Positions 47,101 through 57,389 of a DNA stretch of 64,000 nucleotides are shown here, one piece after another. The stretch is from the NCBI GenBank assembly GCA_039720395.1, contig CM077826.1:29694810-29758809 (forward strand), read 5' to 3'. The notes below the pieces were generated by a model. It was given only the letters and a program-made list of their open reading frames with translations, searched no databases and was not told where the DNA came from. Positions within the stretch are counted from its first letter, which is position 1, and every line of letters begins with the position of its first letter. Source of the stretch: Liquidambar formosana. Its lineage: Eukaryota; Streptophyta; Magnoliopsida; Saxifragales; Altingiaceae. The translations under genes were made by a program, and so were the position numbers.

Positions 47101-47530
47101 GGCTACGCCGTATGCTTTGGTGTATGGAATGGAGGCCGTTCTACCAATAGAATTAGAAGTTCCTTCGTTAAAGGTTGCTGTGGAAAGTCAGCTAGCAGAG
47201 GTGGATTGAATCAAAGGTCATTATGATGAGTTGGCATTGCTAGATGAAAGGCGATTGAGGGCTCTCTACCATGTGCAAGGATACCAGAGAAGGGTCGCGA
47301 GGGCGTTCAACAAACATGTCAAAGACAGAGACTTGAAGAAAGGGGATTTAGTGTTGAAAGAGATCCGAGCTCCAATTTTCGATCCGCGAGGAAAGTTCAA
47401 ACCGAGTTGAGGTGGACTGTACGTCATCAAGGAAATATTGCCAGCAGGGGCTGTTTGACTTATGGATTTGGATGGGATCGAGTTCGCTCGTCCTACCAAT
47501 TTGGATCAATTAAAGAAGTATTATGTATGA
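44191..47530 (+). pseudogene. pol: E2 pol: RT, dual RNase H, integrase (decayed)
   Basis: Same domains as E1 pol. RT with YVDDVIV is intact to about 45042, where a TGA occurs; further stops lie near 45106 and 45550, with frameshifts near 45930 and 46600. The second RNase H and integrase (GIDII, ISDNGQHF) are readable in other frames. More stops follow in the C-terminal part (about 47207, 47409). No product expected. Confidence 0.9.
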
Positions 47531-47606
47531 AGCCTACTAGGTTGAAAACCTGTAAGGGCAGCCTAGGCAAAAGTTAAGGCATTTGAACTACGAGGACCTG
47601 ATTCCC

Positions 47607-47726
47607 CAAAAGAAAAAAAAAAAAAAAGAAAAATGAAAGAAAAATGAAAGAAAAAAGAAAAAAAAAAGAGAAAAAAAAAAAGAAAAGAAAAAGAAAGAAG
47701 AAAAAAGAAAAAAAAAAAAAAGAAAA
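47607..47726 (+). repeat. Purine tract downstream of E2 pol
   Basis: About 120 bp of almost only A and G, counterpart of 16657-16733. The poly(A) signal of the antisense gene lies beyond it at 47851-47856 (minus). Confidence 0.85.
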
Positions 47727-47910
47727 TGGGGATACGTAGGCAGCCCATGAAGTTACTTTGGGTGTGGTCCAAACAACACAATCACAAGAAAAATCTCAAA
47801 AGTAGATTATTATTGGCAATTCATTTGAAACTAATTGTTTGACATAATAATTTATTGGTGTTAAGTAAAAGAGCTATTGACATGCCATAAATATTCTATT
47901 CCTTGAGTCT

Positions 47911-49196
47911 TTAAGTCCTCTTGAGTTTCTTTAGAGTCGTCTTGTCTGCCTTCTTTCTTTCTCTCTCGAGTCTTCTTTTCTTTCGTAAGTCATGGTCGTA
48001 GGATGCCTCTACTGCCTCAAGAATGTCTTCTCTACAAAGCCTAAGTCTCGTGTCCTTAATGAGGTAATAAATTCTTTCTCGACGAGAAGTCTCCCTTTCG
48101 CCCAAATCATCCTTCAACCATTGCTTATATTCTTTACTCATCTCGAAAGGTCCTTCAGTGTTGGCAATTCGAATCAATTTCAGGTCTGTAGGCCAGCGAG
48201 TCCTTGCCCACTTGATCATGGTAAGACCGACAGGTTCTCCAGAGCAACAAGGTCCTGTTAAGGATGGTATGGTTTGCATGGCACCCATCTGACGAAGAAT
48301 TCTCGAAATCCAATAGAAGGAAGTCGACCTTTGTCCTATGAGTTTGACAAAAGCACACCCCGAAGTTCAAAAAAGTACCTGCTCTTTACATCCCCATATG
48401 AAAACATACCATTTGATGTTCCGCCACGATAGTGTTTGGAAATAACCCAACCAATCTCTTAAAGAGAATGGCCCAGGGAGTTTAACTCAGCGCAGACAGA
48501 AGTGTTGGGGCTTGTATGGATTGATAGTGGTGGGAAATAGAAAATTCAAGTGCTCGAGCAGCCACATTTGCAATAAAAAGGGGCTACCTCCTAACGGCGC
48601 TTTAGGGTTTCCATGAACCTTATCTAAACCACTCAAGGTTTCGTTAGTACCAAGGGAATGATGTTATGTCGCTTGAGAAGAAGGGCGATTAACTCACATA
48701 TTTGAACAGGGGCTTGAAGAGTGCCGGTGGAGATGAGAAAGCGACCAATTAAGCAAAAAGCGAGTGCATGTTGAATTTGAGGGATGAAAGTCAGAGTACC
48801 TTCGCTATCGTGAGCCAAGAATGAGGTTGCTAACTTCATTAAGTCCACCATATGATCCTTGACAAAGATCGTTACATCCCTCTGAGGAATGCCAAGAAAG
48901 TCTGAGAAGGAAGCGAGGTAATCCGAGCGAGGTATAGGAAGGATGAATGGCCCTGCGAGTGAAACTCCAAATAAAGCACAGAATTCCTCCATGGTTGGGC
49001 ATAATTCTTCATAATTGAATCGAAAGACATGGATTTGAGGATCCTAGAAATATTTAGCCGCCATGAGAAGAGTCGTCTCAAGCTTTATGTGCCTTATGGA
49101 GAACAATGGTTCCAAGCCGAAGCGCTTAAACTCAGTTTTGTCTTTGGCAGCCATGACTGCCAAAAACCCTCTTAAGAGCCCATCCAAGGCTTCCAT
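47911..49196 (-). pseudogene. E2 antisense DUF7745/PMD-like gene
   Basis: Counterpart of 15189-16475. It keeps an ATG at 49194-49196 and has an Arg codon where E1 has an internal TGA, but frameshifts and stops (for example near 49045 and between about 48290 and 48630) break it. The EEFCALFGVSLAGPF and basic KKRRLERERKK-type C-terminal regions are readable. Confidence 0.78.
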
Positions 49197-49243
49197 AATT
49201 ATTGTCAATGAAAATAGGTGAGTTAGAAGGCTTCCCTCATGTG

Positions 49244-49251
49244 TTTTTATA
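49244..49251 (-). promoter_or_regulatory. TATA box of the E2 DUF7745-like gene
   Basis: TATAAAAA on the gene strand, about 50 bp before the ATG and 88 bp after array E. Confidence 0.6.
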
Positions 49252-49338
49252 GGGAAAGGGTCACAAATTCGAGTCCTAAAAGGAGTAGAATCGTCAAAAT
49301 AGCAAAATTCCTGAAAAATCGCGAAAAAGCGCGTCGAC

Positions 49339-49374
49339 CTCGGGTAACCGTCCTGGGCCAGATGGTCACCCGAG
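49339..49374 (-). promoter_or_regulatory. Phased dyad array E (two of four sites left)
   Basis: CTCGGGTAACCGTC, 8 bp, GATGGTCACCCGAG. Compared with array B exactly 44 bp, i.e. two 22-bp units, are missing from the middle. Confidence 0.8.
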
Positions 49375-49655
49375 GCCTCCGCTTTGTTTTGCCTTGTTTC
49401 GCCCGGTTTTGCCTATTTTCGCGTTCGGATGGCCTTTTTAAGCCATTTTCACTCCTATGAACTCACATTGACTCAAATTTTCATAAGAAAGGCACCATAA
49501 CATCATCATGATAGATTCATACAAGCACAACAAGTATCCATAGCAAGGGATAAGAAAGTTGGTTTAAGGTTGCAAATACAAAACACAAGCATAAAATGCA
49601 AAGAGATAGCCATTGTCTCATTGTTTCTACAAGCCCAACAAGAAAGTAAATGAAC

Positions 49656-52332
49656 TCAGCGGCTCCCAGAGCTTCTTTTGCGGCTCGGCCCAGCTCCGTT
49701 CACGACCCCTACGAGGTGCTCTAGGAGGGCGCATTAGTTGGTGGCGGCTGCATAAACAAAATCCATTGCAAAGAAGTTAAGTATGAGAATAGGGTTGGTT
49801 GAAAACCACAAATGAGAACTTTAAAATGGGTTGAACACTTACCATGACATCCAGACGAGCTTCTGCCATGGATTTGGCTAAGCTCATCCTCACAAGGTCA
49901 CGCCTCAAGCCCTCACTAAGGTCAATGAACTCTTGGGCATACGCCGCAGGTACCTAAGATAATCAATAAGGTTAAATTGAAGGTAATGTTCAAAGAAAGA
50001 AAGAAATAACCATAAAGAGAACTCACCTGTTCTCGATTTGGGTCGATCCTAGGAGATTCATCAAATGCAGGATGAGTGATAGCGATCTTGACAAAGTCCA
50101 ACCCATAACACAAATCAATGTACTAATTAGGCTGAGGTAAGGGTAGTGACCTATCCCCCTCCATCTCATCGTCTTCAGAGCCAAGAACCACTCCTGAGCC
50201 CACTGTCGAGCTATGCCCTTGTGCTCGTCGACCCTGCAAGTGTTCACCTATCAAGTAAGTTTCTATCAAAAGAAAAGGCTAGGAAAGTGTCAAAGATTTA
50301 CCCCTTGAGGAAGGAGACCTGTCACCCTGGGTCTCATCAAATATTGATAGCAGAAAGTGTCATATGCAATGTCAAGAGAAGTGAACTCCTCCGCATCCCA
50401 ACCTCTCAGGGCATCCCACAACTCCTCCCCCTCCATCAAGTTAGCATGCCTCATGTTAGGTGGTGGAGGCATTGGAGCCATGGCTGCGTTCACATCACCC
50501 ATGACTTGTCGTAGGACTCGCTCCCCTAGGTACCAGTACCTATCCACGAGGCCTTCCAGAAGCACCCTCTTTCCAGTCAGCATCAAGCTAGGAATGCATC
50601 GTTTGGGTAGCATTGGTACCCATATCTTCCATGGATTCCATTCAATCTGTTCAAAAATCCAAAATGAGAAATTGGAAGTAAAAAGAAAAAGAAAAGAATA
50701 GGGAGAGAATTTCACCATATCAGCAGTGAGGCTTGCTAGGTGAGCTCTAGCATAGGCGTAATCATGACGATTCGCCGCCCAGATGGACACATAACTGGGG
50801 GAGTAATTCTTGAGGGTAGGCTATTCAATGGTTTCCTCAGTGAGGGATGGGCGACATAGGTTGAGGTACTCATAGCACCAGACCTGTCAAGAGTTGAGAA
50901 AAAAGTCAAAAAAAAAAAAAAAAAAGAAAGGAAAATATAAGAAAGAGTGAAAAGAAATGAAAGGGAAGTAGCATTACCTCCCAAACAAAAGGCATCCCGC
51001 CGAAGTCCTTGGTCACACTACGTGACATGTCACACATTGTGCGGTACATGGTGGCTAGAGCAGCCCCTCCCTAGTTGAATTTCCTAATCTTGCCAACATC
51101 TTCCATGCTTGCAAGAATACCCAAAGGGGCTAGGTCGCCCGTGCCGGCAAAGAATGTGCATGAGATCATGTAAAGGAGGAATGCCCTTGTAATACAATCA
51201 GGGGCTCGCACCCTCGCTCTCCCTTTGTTTAGCAAATTTGTTGAAAAGCCAAGTGCGGCGCACTGCTTTCTTGATTACCTCAACTTCCATTCCAAGGTAA
51301 GCTAGGAGATAATCCTCATCTGTGGAAGCCTCTTCATAGAATTCCAAGCTCTTGCCCTTAATGCTCAAGCCCGTAATCATGGTAAAGTCCTTGGGGTTAG
51401 TGTCATCTCCCCGAAGCCAAAATGGAACGTATTGGTGGTGTCCCACCATAGTTCAGACAGGGCTAGCAAAGCTTGCCTATCACATTGGTCATTCCACAAA
51501 GAGTCTAGGAATGGACCAAAATCGGCCTTTTCGACATGACTTTTGGCTATAGGTTGGAAGTTTTCCATGTTCTGCCACCATTCAATAAGTCCTTTTGATA
51601 GAAGACCTAGTACGCATGTCCTGAAAGTTGGGCTATAGCCGTTGAAAATACCTTAAGAGTTAGTTGAAAGAACATGGAAATAATAAGCATACACTAGCAA
51701 TTGGTTTCAAATTGTTTTCTAAAAGATGTCAAAAAGTTGTTCTTATTCATGAAATGAATTGCTAATGAATGTTTATGAGTTTACTTGTTCATATGCCTTA
51801 ATTTGGCAAGGATTGAACACTTTTTTATCACTTGGGCATTTTATCGAATACTTAGTGGGTGACACCTCCCAAGCTTTGAAACAAAAGAATTTTGTATGAT
51901 CAATCCTTGCTAAATCATAGCATATTACTCACTTGAGTGTTTACTTGTTGATATACATTGATTTGGTAAAGATTGAACATCTTTATTTCACTTGGGCATT
52001 TTATTAAACACTTGGTGGGTACCATTTTTCAAGCTTTCAAATGAGAAGGATTTGTGTGTTCAATCCTTGCCAAATCAAGGGATATCACTCAACAACCCAA
52101 GGGGTATTCAAAAGAAGTAAATGGGAATGCAATTTCATCAGAAGAATCGAAAGATTCAAAAGAAAAGTGTTAAGTTGGGTAAACTTACTTCTTATTGGGA
52201 ATGGAGGAATGAGACATGCTTGTCGGGTTCAAGCAACACCCTATCTTGTGGAGCATCATAGAGTGGTGCCTTGTACTTGCTTTTGACCCCATAGAATGGA
52301 TACTTAGTGCTTGAGTCCTTACTTGATGACAT
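49656..52332 (-). pseudogene. E2 antisense PMD gene, seven exons
   Basis: Same exon-intron plan as the E1 gene without the copia insertion: exon 1 52189-52332 (donor GTAAGT), exon 2 about 50978-51620, and so on to the stop at 49656. Exon 2 is one base longer than in E1 because of an extra T near 51209, which shifts the frame; an extra stop lies near the end of exon 1. The splice sites are still in place, so the gene structure is older than the split of the two copies. Confidence 0.8.
51795..52085. repeat. Foldback units in intron 1 of the E2 PMD gene
   Basis: Counterpart of 12268-12592: TTTGGCAAGGATTGAACA (51803) against ATCAATCCTTGCTAAATC, and TTTGGTAAAGATTGAACA against TTCAATCCTTGCCAAATC. 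Confidence 0.68.
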
Positions 52333-52587
52333 CCTTGATGATGGAGTTGGGTTTGTGAAAAATGGGTTTGATTTGGTTTGATTTCAAAAGATGATGTGAA
52401 TTGGGTGTTTTGATTGTTAAATGAGCTTGATTTGTTGTTGTTTGATGTGCATTTGATGTTTAGATTGAATGTTTTGGAAGTAGGAATGAGAGAATGAGAG
52501 ATGGAGAAGATAGGATGAGAGTTTAGAGAGAGAAACTCTCTAATTTTCGGGTTGGGAGAGTGTGAGGATGAGTGTGCAAGCATCGGG

Positions 52588-52596
52588 TTTTATAAA
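52588..52596 (-). promoter_or_regulatory. TATA box of the E2 PMD gene
   Basis: TTTATAAAA on the gene strand, about 22 bp downstream of array F. Confidence 0.6.
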
Positions 52597-52618
52597 CCCA
52601 GATTTTTTCAAAGGTGGG

Positions 52619-52698
52619 CTCGGGTAACCGTCCCACCCTGGACGGTCAGCCATCTTGCCCTGGACGGTTGACCATCTGAGGGCAGATGGTCACCCTAG
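52619..52698 (-). promoter_or_regulatory. Phased dyad array F, upstream of the E2 PMD gene
   Basis: CTCGGGTAACCGTC, GACGGTCAGCCATC, GACGGTTGACCATC and GATGGTCACCCTAG at 22-bp centres; the counterpart of array A. Confidence 0.83.
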
Positions 52699-53400
52699 CT
52701 CGCTTTGCCTGTTTGCCCTGTCTCGCGCGCTTGCAACCTCTAAACTTCTCCAAATGGACTTTTTGTGCAATCCTTGAGCTATGGGATGAATATATCCCCC
52801 AAGTTTATCAAGTTTCAATGAAATTTTTGAATCTTGGGTGATTGTATTTGCCCACATAACGAGGAATTGTTATAGCTATAATAAATGGCTTTCTCATGAA
52901 ATGAGCTTGGTGTCGAATAGATTGACTTTCAAGTCTTGGAATTCAATTCTCTATATGATGATAGTGATATCATATCATGTGATAATGAAAATTTCACATG
53001 AAATGACTTGCTAATCATGTGATAAAGATAACTTTACATGAAATAACGATTCATGAGTTATGCTAGTTACGAAGTAACTTGCTATCTTTGTGAAAATGGC
53101 ATGAAATGCACTTTGTTTTTCAATCAATTGACTTTCAAAATCAATGTTATAGCATGTGATAAAGATAATTTCACATGAAATGACATGAAATAAGCTTGGT
53201 TTTCAATCAATTAACTCTCAGTTCAATGTCATTTCATGTGATAAAGACAACTTCACATGAAATGATAAGAAATGAACTTGATTTTGAGTTAAATGACTTT
53301 TAATTCAATGTCATTGCATATGATAAAGACAATTTCACACGAAATGATAAGAAATAAGCTTGGTTTTGAATTAATTGACTTGCCATGGGATCTCATATTG

Positions 53401-53958
53401 TGTGATAACGATAATTTCACATGAAATGATGATTCATGAGTTATGAAATAACTCACTACCTTTGCTATTTCCACTGAAAGTGGCATGAAATCATGTGATA
53501 ACGATAATTTCACATGAAATGATGATTCATGAGTTATGAAATAACTCACTATCTTTGCTATTCCTACTGAAAATGGCATGAAATCATGTGATAACAATAA
53601 TTTCACATGAAATGATGATTCATGAGTTATGAAATAACTCATTATCTTTGCTATTCCCACTGAAAGTGGCTTGAAATCATGTGATAACGATAATTTCACA
53701 TGAAATGATGATTCATGAGTTATGAAATAACTCACTATCTTTGCTATTTCCACTGAAAGTGGCATGATATCATGTGATAACGATAATTTCACAAGAAATG
53801 ATGATTCATGAGTTATGAAATAACTCGCTATCTTGGCTATTTCCACTGAAAGTGGCATGACATCGTGTGATAACGATAATTTCACATGAAATGATGAGTC
53901 ATGAGTTATGAAATAACTCACTACCTTTGTATCCCCTAGTGAGATTGGCATGAAATGC
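53401..53958. repeat. Six-unit tandem array with exact 93-bp period
   Basis: TGTGATAACGATAATTTCAC-type starts fall at 53401, 53494, 53587, 53680, 53773 and 53866, an exact 93-bp step. Because 93 is a multiple of three, an apparent 223-codon ORF runs through on the minus strand; I take it as an artefact. The flanking 52699-53400 and 53959-54120 hold looser versions of the motif. Confidence 0.9.
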
Positions 53959-54124
53959 ACTTGGTTATGAATTGATGGACATTCAATTCAACGAAAATTC
54001 ACATAAAATAATGACTTATGAGTTATGAAATAACTCGTTTTGAGAATGCCAATGCAATTAGCAGGATACCTTGTGATGCACTAGTGCAACTAGTTTCGCA
54101 TCATGAGAAGACCATGTAGATATC

Positions 54125-54300
54125 ACTAATGCAATTAGTGCATGGTAAAGGCATTTGCATGAGCGCACTAACGAATGTTGGCATGCAATCGATTATTTGC
54201 TTCGATGAAATCGTCGCATGCTTGGATATGACGAAGTCTATCCTTATGGTTCCATTTGAGTTTGTTGGTATTAATGAGATTAATCCATCGAACAAAAATG
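54125..54300. repeat. Single copy of the roughly 190-bp unit
   Basis: Reverse complement of the unit that is triplicated in E1 at 618-1200. Confidence 0.8.
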
Positions 54301-54343
54301 GGTTGTTCTTTGATCATTGGCTCACAAGTGAAACTTGTTCACC

Positions 54344-54356
54344 AATGAGGGGCTTC
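54344..54356 (+). other. Polypurine tract of E2
   Basis: AATGAGGGGCTTC directly before the 3' LTR. Confidence 0.8.
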
Positions 54357-55063
54357 TATCACACCCCATTTTTGTCACCTTAGCTAGGACATATCATTTC
54401 ATGTAGGATTTTGAGTCCTTTTCGAGTCTAGTCTTTTGCATTGAGTTTCTATGGCATTGAATATCATGTGTATGAATTTTGAAGTGATTTGGAGTTCATC
54501 TCGATAGTCAATAAGAACTTTTGCGACTTTAAGGGCATAATCGTCTTTTAAGCCGTATATTTTCCATTTGACCTTTAAATGAATCCCAAGTCATTCCTTC
54601 GAGTTCATATGGTTACATAGAGTCCATATATAGGTTCAATTTCATGAATTGGTGGTTTAAGATTAATTCGGCTCGTAATGGTTCGGGTTGGTTAAAAGAC
54701 CCTTTCTTGGTTTGCTCAAATTGACTCATAAGACCCAATCAATTTTCTCTCATTTAACTTCAATTGGGCTTTATTTACATCCTAGGTGTGTTTAGAAAGA
54801 TCGAATTTCGATTGGGAAAGCATTCTGTTCGACCTTGTGTACAAACCCAGCTTAGCGACGGTGAAGCACCATGGTTAACCACCTTTGTAAAACCTAACCA
54901 TGCACCCATGGTTAAAGATTTTTGTCCTAAAATGCCTAAAAATGTGTTCCCTTCGAAACACTGGTCGTTTTGGCTTTTATTTCATCAAAATCGAACTTAA
55001 TTTGAGCATTCTAGGACTTCTACAGCGAGTAGGAGTCAAAACCGGAGTGAAACAAGGAGAGGC

Positions 55064-55144
55064 CTCGGGTAACCATCCGGGGCTAGGACGGTCAGCCGTC
55101 CAAGCCCAGACGGCTAACCGTCCAGGCCTAGATGGTCACCCGAG
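55064..55144 (+). promoter_or_regulatory. Phased dyad array G in the E2 LTR
   Basis: CTCGGGTAACCATC, GACGGTCAGCCGTC, GACGGCTAACCGTC and GATGGTCACCCGAG with spacers of 9, 8 and 8 bp. It ends 189 bp before the TATA box, as in E1. Confidence 0.85.
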
Positions 55145-55332
55145 AGACTCCGTCCTCAACTCGAATTCTGACTCCTCTCTCCCTCTTTTGACGGTTTCCT
55201 CCGCCATTACAACTTGTTTTCTCTTGGGAGTGTGTAAGTTTGAGTTGTTTGAGCACCAAGAGAGTCTCTAATAGCCCTAGGATCATTGTTTAATGAATTA
55301 ATCTTAGCCATTGGTTTAGGGGGTCAGTTCTC

Positions 55333-55340
55333 TATATAAA
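55333..55340 (+). promoter_or_regulatory. TATA box of the E2 LTR promoter
   Basis: TATATAAA, counterpart of 26449-26456. Confidence 0.75.
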
Positions 55341-57389
55341 GGACATGATATTCAGCACATAAGGGGGAGGTTAATTGCACTTTACACTTAGAGAGAGAGG
55401 GAGCTACGAGTTTGGAGAGCTAGAAGGACATCAAGAGGAGGCTCTTCAATCCCAAGCAAGCAAGGAAACAAGGACTTTAGAGACAAGGAAGAGTCTACAA
55501 GAGGTAAGCATGTCTCTTTAATGCTGAACATGAGTTTTCTGCTTCTCCTTCTTTCTCCTTCTTCTTCTTCTTCTAGGATAGTTATAGTGCATGAAATAGC
55601 TCTTCTTATGGATTGAATTCAATGCTTGTGTGATGTTGTATGAATGATTTTGAGATGATTTATGGCTTTATATGCTTGATAATCCCTGGTTTACTAAGGA
55701 TTTGATAGTATTATCTCTTTTTATCTTCTTAAATCATGCATAGTTCACATGTCTAGGTTGCTGTGATTGTTATCATGAATTGATGCTCCCGTTAGTTAAT
55801 ATATGTGATATGAATGATATTCATGATAATTTGAGCATGTGTTAGAGTCGTTTCATAGGTTTTAATGCATGGTTGTGAAATTAGGGTTTCGATAACCCTG
55901 AATTCGCACAAGTTTCATACAACATGCTTAGCTTAACTTTTTGAGTTGTTTCTCATCATAGTCATTCTATATATGCTGCATATAGTTGAATCATGCTAGG
56001 TTTACATTCATATAGTATATTTTATAAGGTTTTTGGAGACATTATCCTTTTCTAAGGATAATTGTCCTTTTCGTTGAGTGAGGTTTTGCATAAGAGCTTT
56101 CTGTGATGTGTTTAAGCATGAAATCACTTCTATTGTGTTCTAGTATACATATTTTATGTAGGATATGTTGATTGTACCTCCCCATAATGACTTTTTTACG
56201 TGAAATTATCTTAGGATAGTTTCGCTTAAGAAAGCTCGCCGTAGGAAGGTCTATTTTCATATTTTACATAGAATATCATCTTTTTGGTTAGAATGTGCTT
56301 TGTTATCATGTTTATTGATATTATTGGAGTCTCTTATGCTTGTTAGTGTGTCTTTAGTAGGGTTTTATGCATGTTAGTCGAAGTCATTGCATGTAGGATT
56401 GAGTTGGGGTCTTTAGTTATTCATTATTCTTGTTGTTTGCATGATGAATGGATGATTTTAGGCCTTGTCATGGTTCTGTCCAGATTAGTATATTGCTCTC
56501 TTTGCATGATTTTGTGTACTTGTAAGGGTGCAAACAGGTACAATGCTTGTCCTATTGCAAATAGGGCCGCTATGGCTTGAAATGGCTAATGCTTAGAGCT
56601 TTTGCGCTCAGGTAAGTAGGGTATGAAGTGCCCTAATTCACTTTTCTTCTTTCTTCTCTCTCCTCCCTCCTAGGTTTACTTCTTAATGCGAACCTATGGT
56701 GATTATCAAAGGTTTCCTTTATCAATAAAATTCTGGTTTTCTATTAAGGTTTTCCTCTTGTGGAAGTTTTCGATTTTGGACTAAATCAATATATTTTCAA
56801 ATAAGGAAACTTAGGATATTTACCATAGGTTTGTATTAAGTTGTAACCCTATTCTTTTCGAACTACGTGGACTTTGATCCATGTATTTCGCTGCATGGTA
56901 CGTAGGCGCTCTTCGTAAGGCTCAAGTCCGTTCTAGGATCCAAGTATCCTAGGCTTTTCTTTTCTTTTTTTTCTTTTTTTCTGTTTTATTTTATTTGGTT
57001 GATTATGCATGGATGATTGGATGGAATATATGTTATGCATGCTGCCTTGTGATGATATATACTGATATTTGAGTGAAAAAAGATCTTAAGTTAGCCCAAT
57101 CAAATTAAGAGACCAACTCGGGCGATGTGGATGCCTATAGGCTTTGCCCAGAACCTTCCCACGTCGTAACTTAGCCCCCGAATCTAATTTTCTGGTTTTA
57201 AAGACTTTGCTTTTCCTTTAATGGAGTCATGTGGTTTTGAAAATAAAACATTTTTGTGGTTTTCCTCTTTTCCCTAAAAAATGAGGTGGCGATTCCTTTT
57301 TGTTTGTTGTCTTTCACCACACCTATATCCCATACATAAATTCTTTCGCCAAATCCCTTGTGGGCTCCGCGCTTTTTCGTGGGTTCACA

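Larger units (their letters stand above)
41302..57389 (+). mobile_element. E2: second Tat/Ogre-type copy, plus orientation, 5'-truncated
   Basis: Same family and order as E1 but on the other strand: truncated gag-protease, pol, purine tract, two antisense genes, tandem repeats, PPT and 3' LTR. The 5' LTR, PBS and first part of gag are missing; the break abuts CACTA sequence. More stops and frameshifts than E1. It ends at GGGTTCACA and continues into copia C, where it must have inserted. Confidence 0.92.
54357..57389 (+). repeat. 3' LTR of E2 (3033 bp)
   Basis: Starts TATCACACCCC, where E1 has TGTCACACCCC, and ends GTGGGTTCACA. It matches 24431-27431 in reverse, with TATA at 55333 and array G upstream. 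Confidence 0.93.

Noticed and set aside
53289..53960. 223-codon minus-strand ORF with a repeated SYFITHESSFHVKLSLSHD pattern
   Set aside because: It follows from a 93-bp tandem repeat whose period is a multiple of three; no start context, no known domain, and no counterpart frame in E1.
1..57389. E1 and E2 as the two arms of one inverted duplication event
   Set aside because: Their flanks differ (copia LTR on one side, CACTA and copia C on the other) and they have independent lesions, so separate insertions of one family are simpler.
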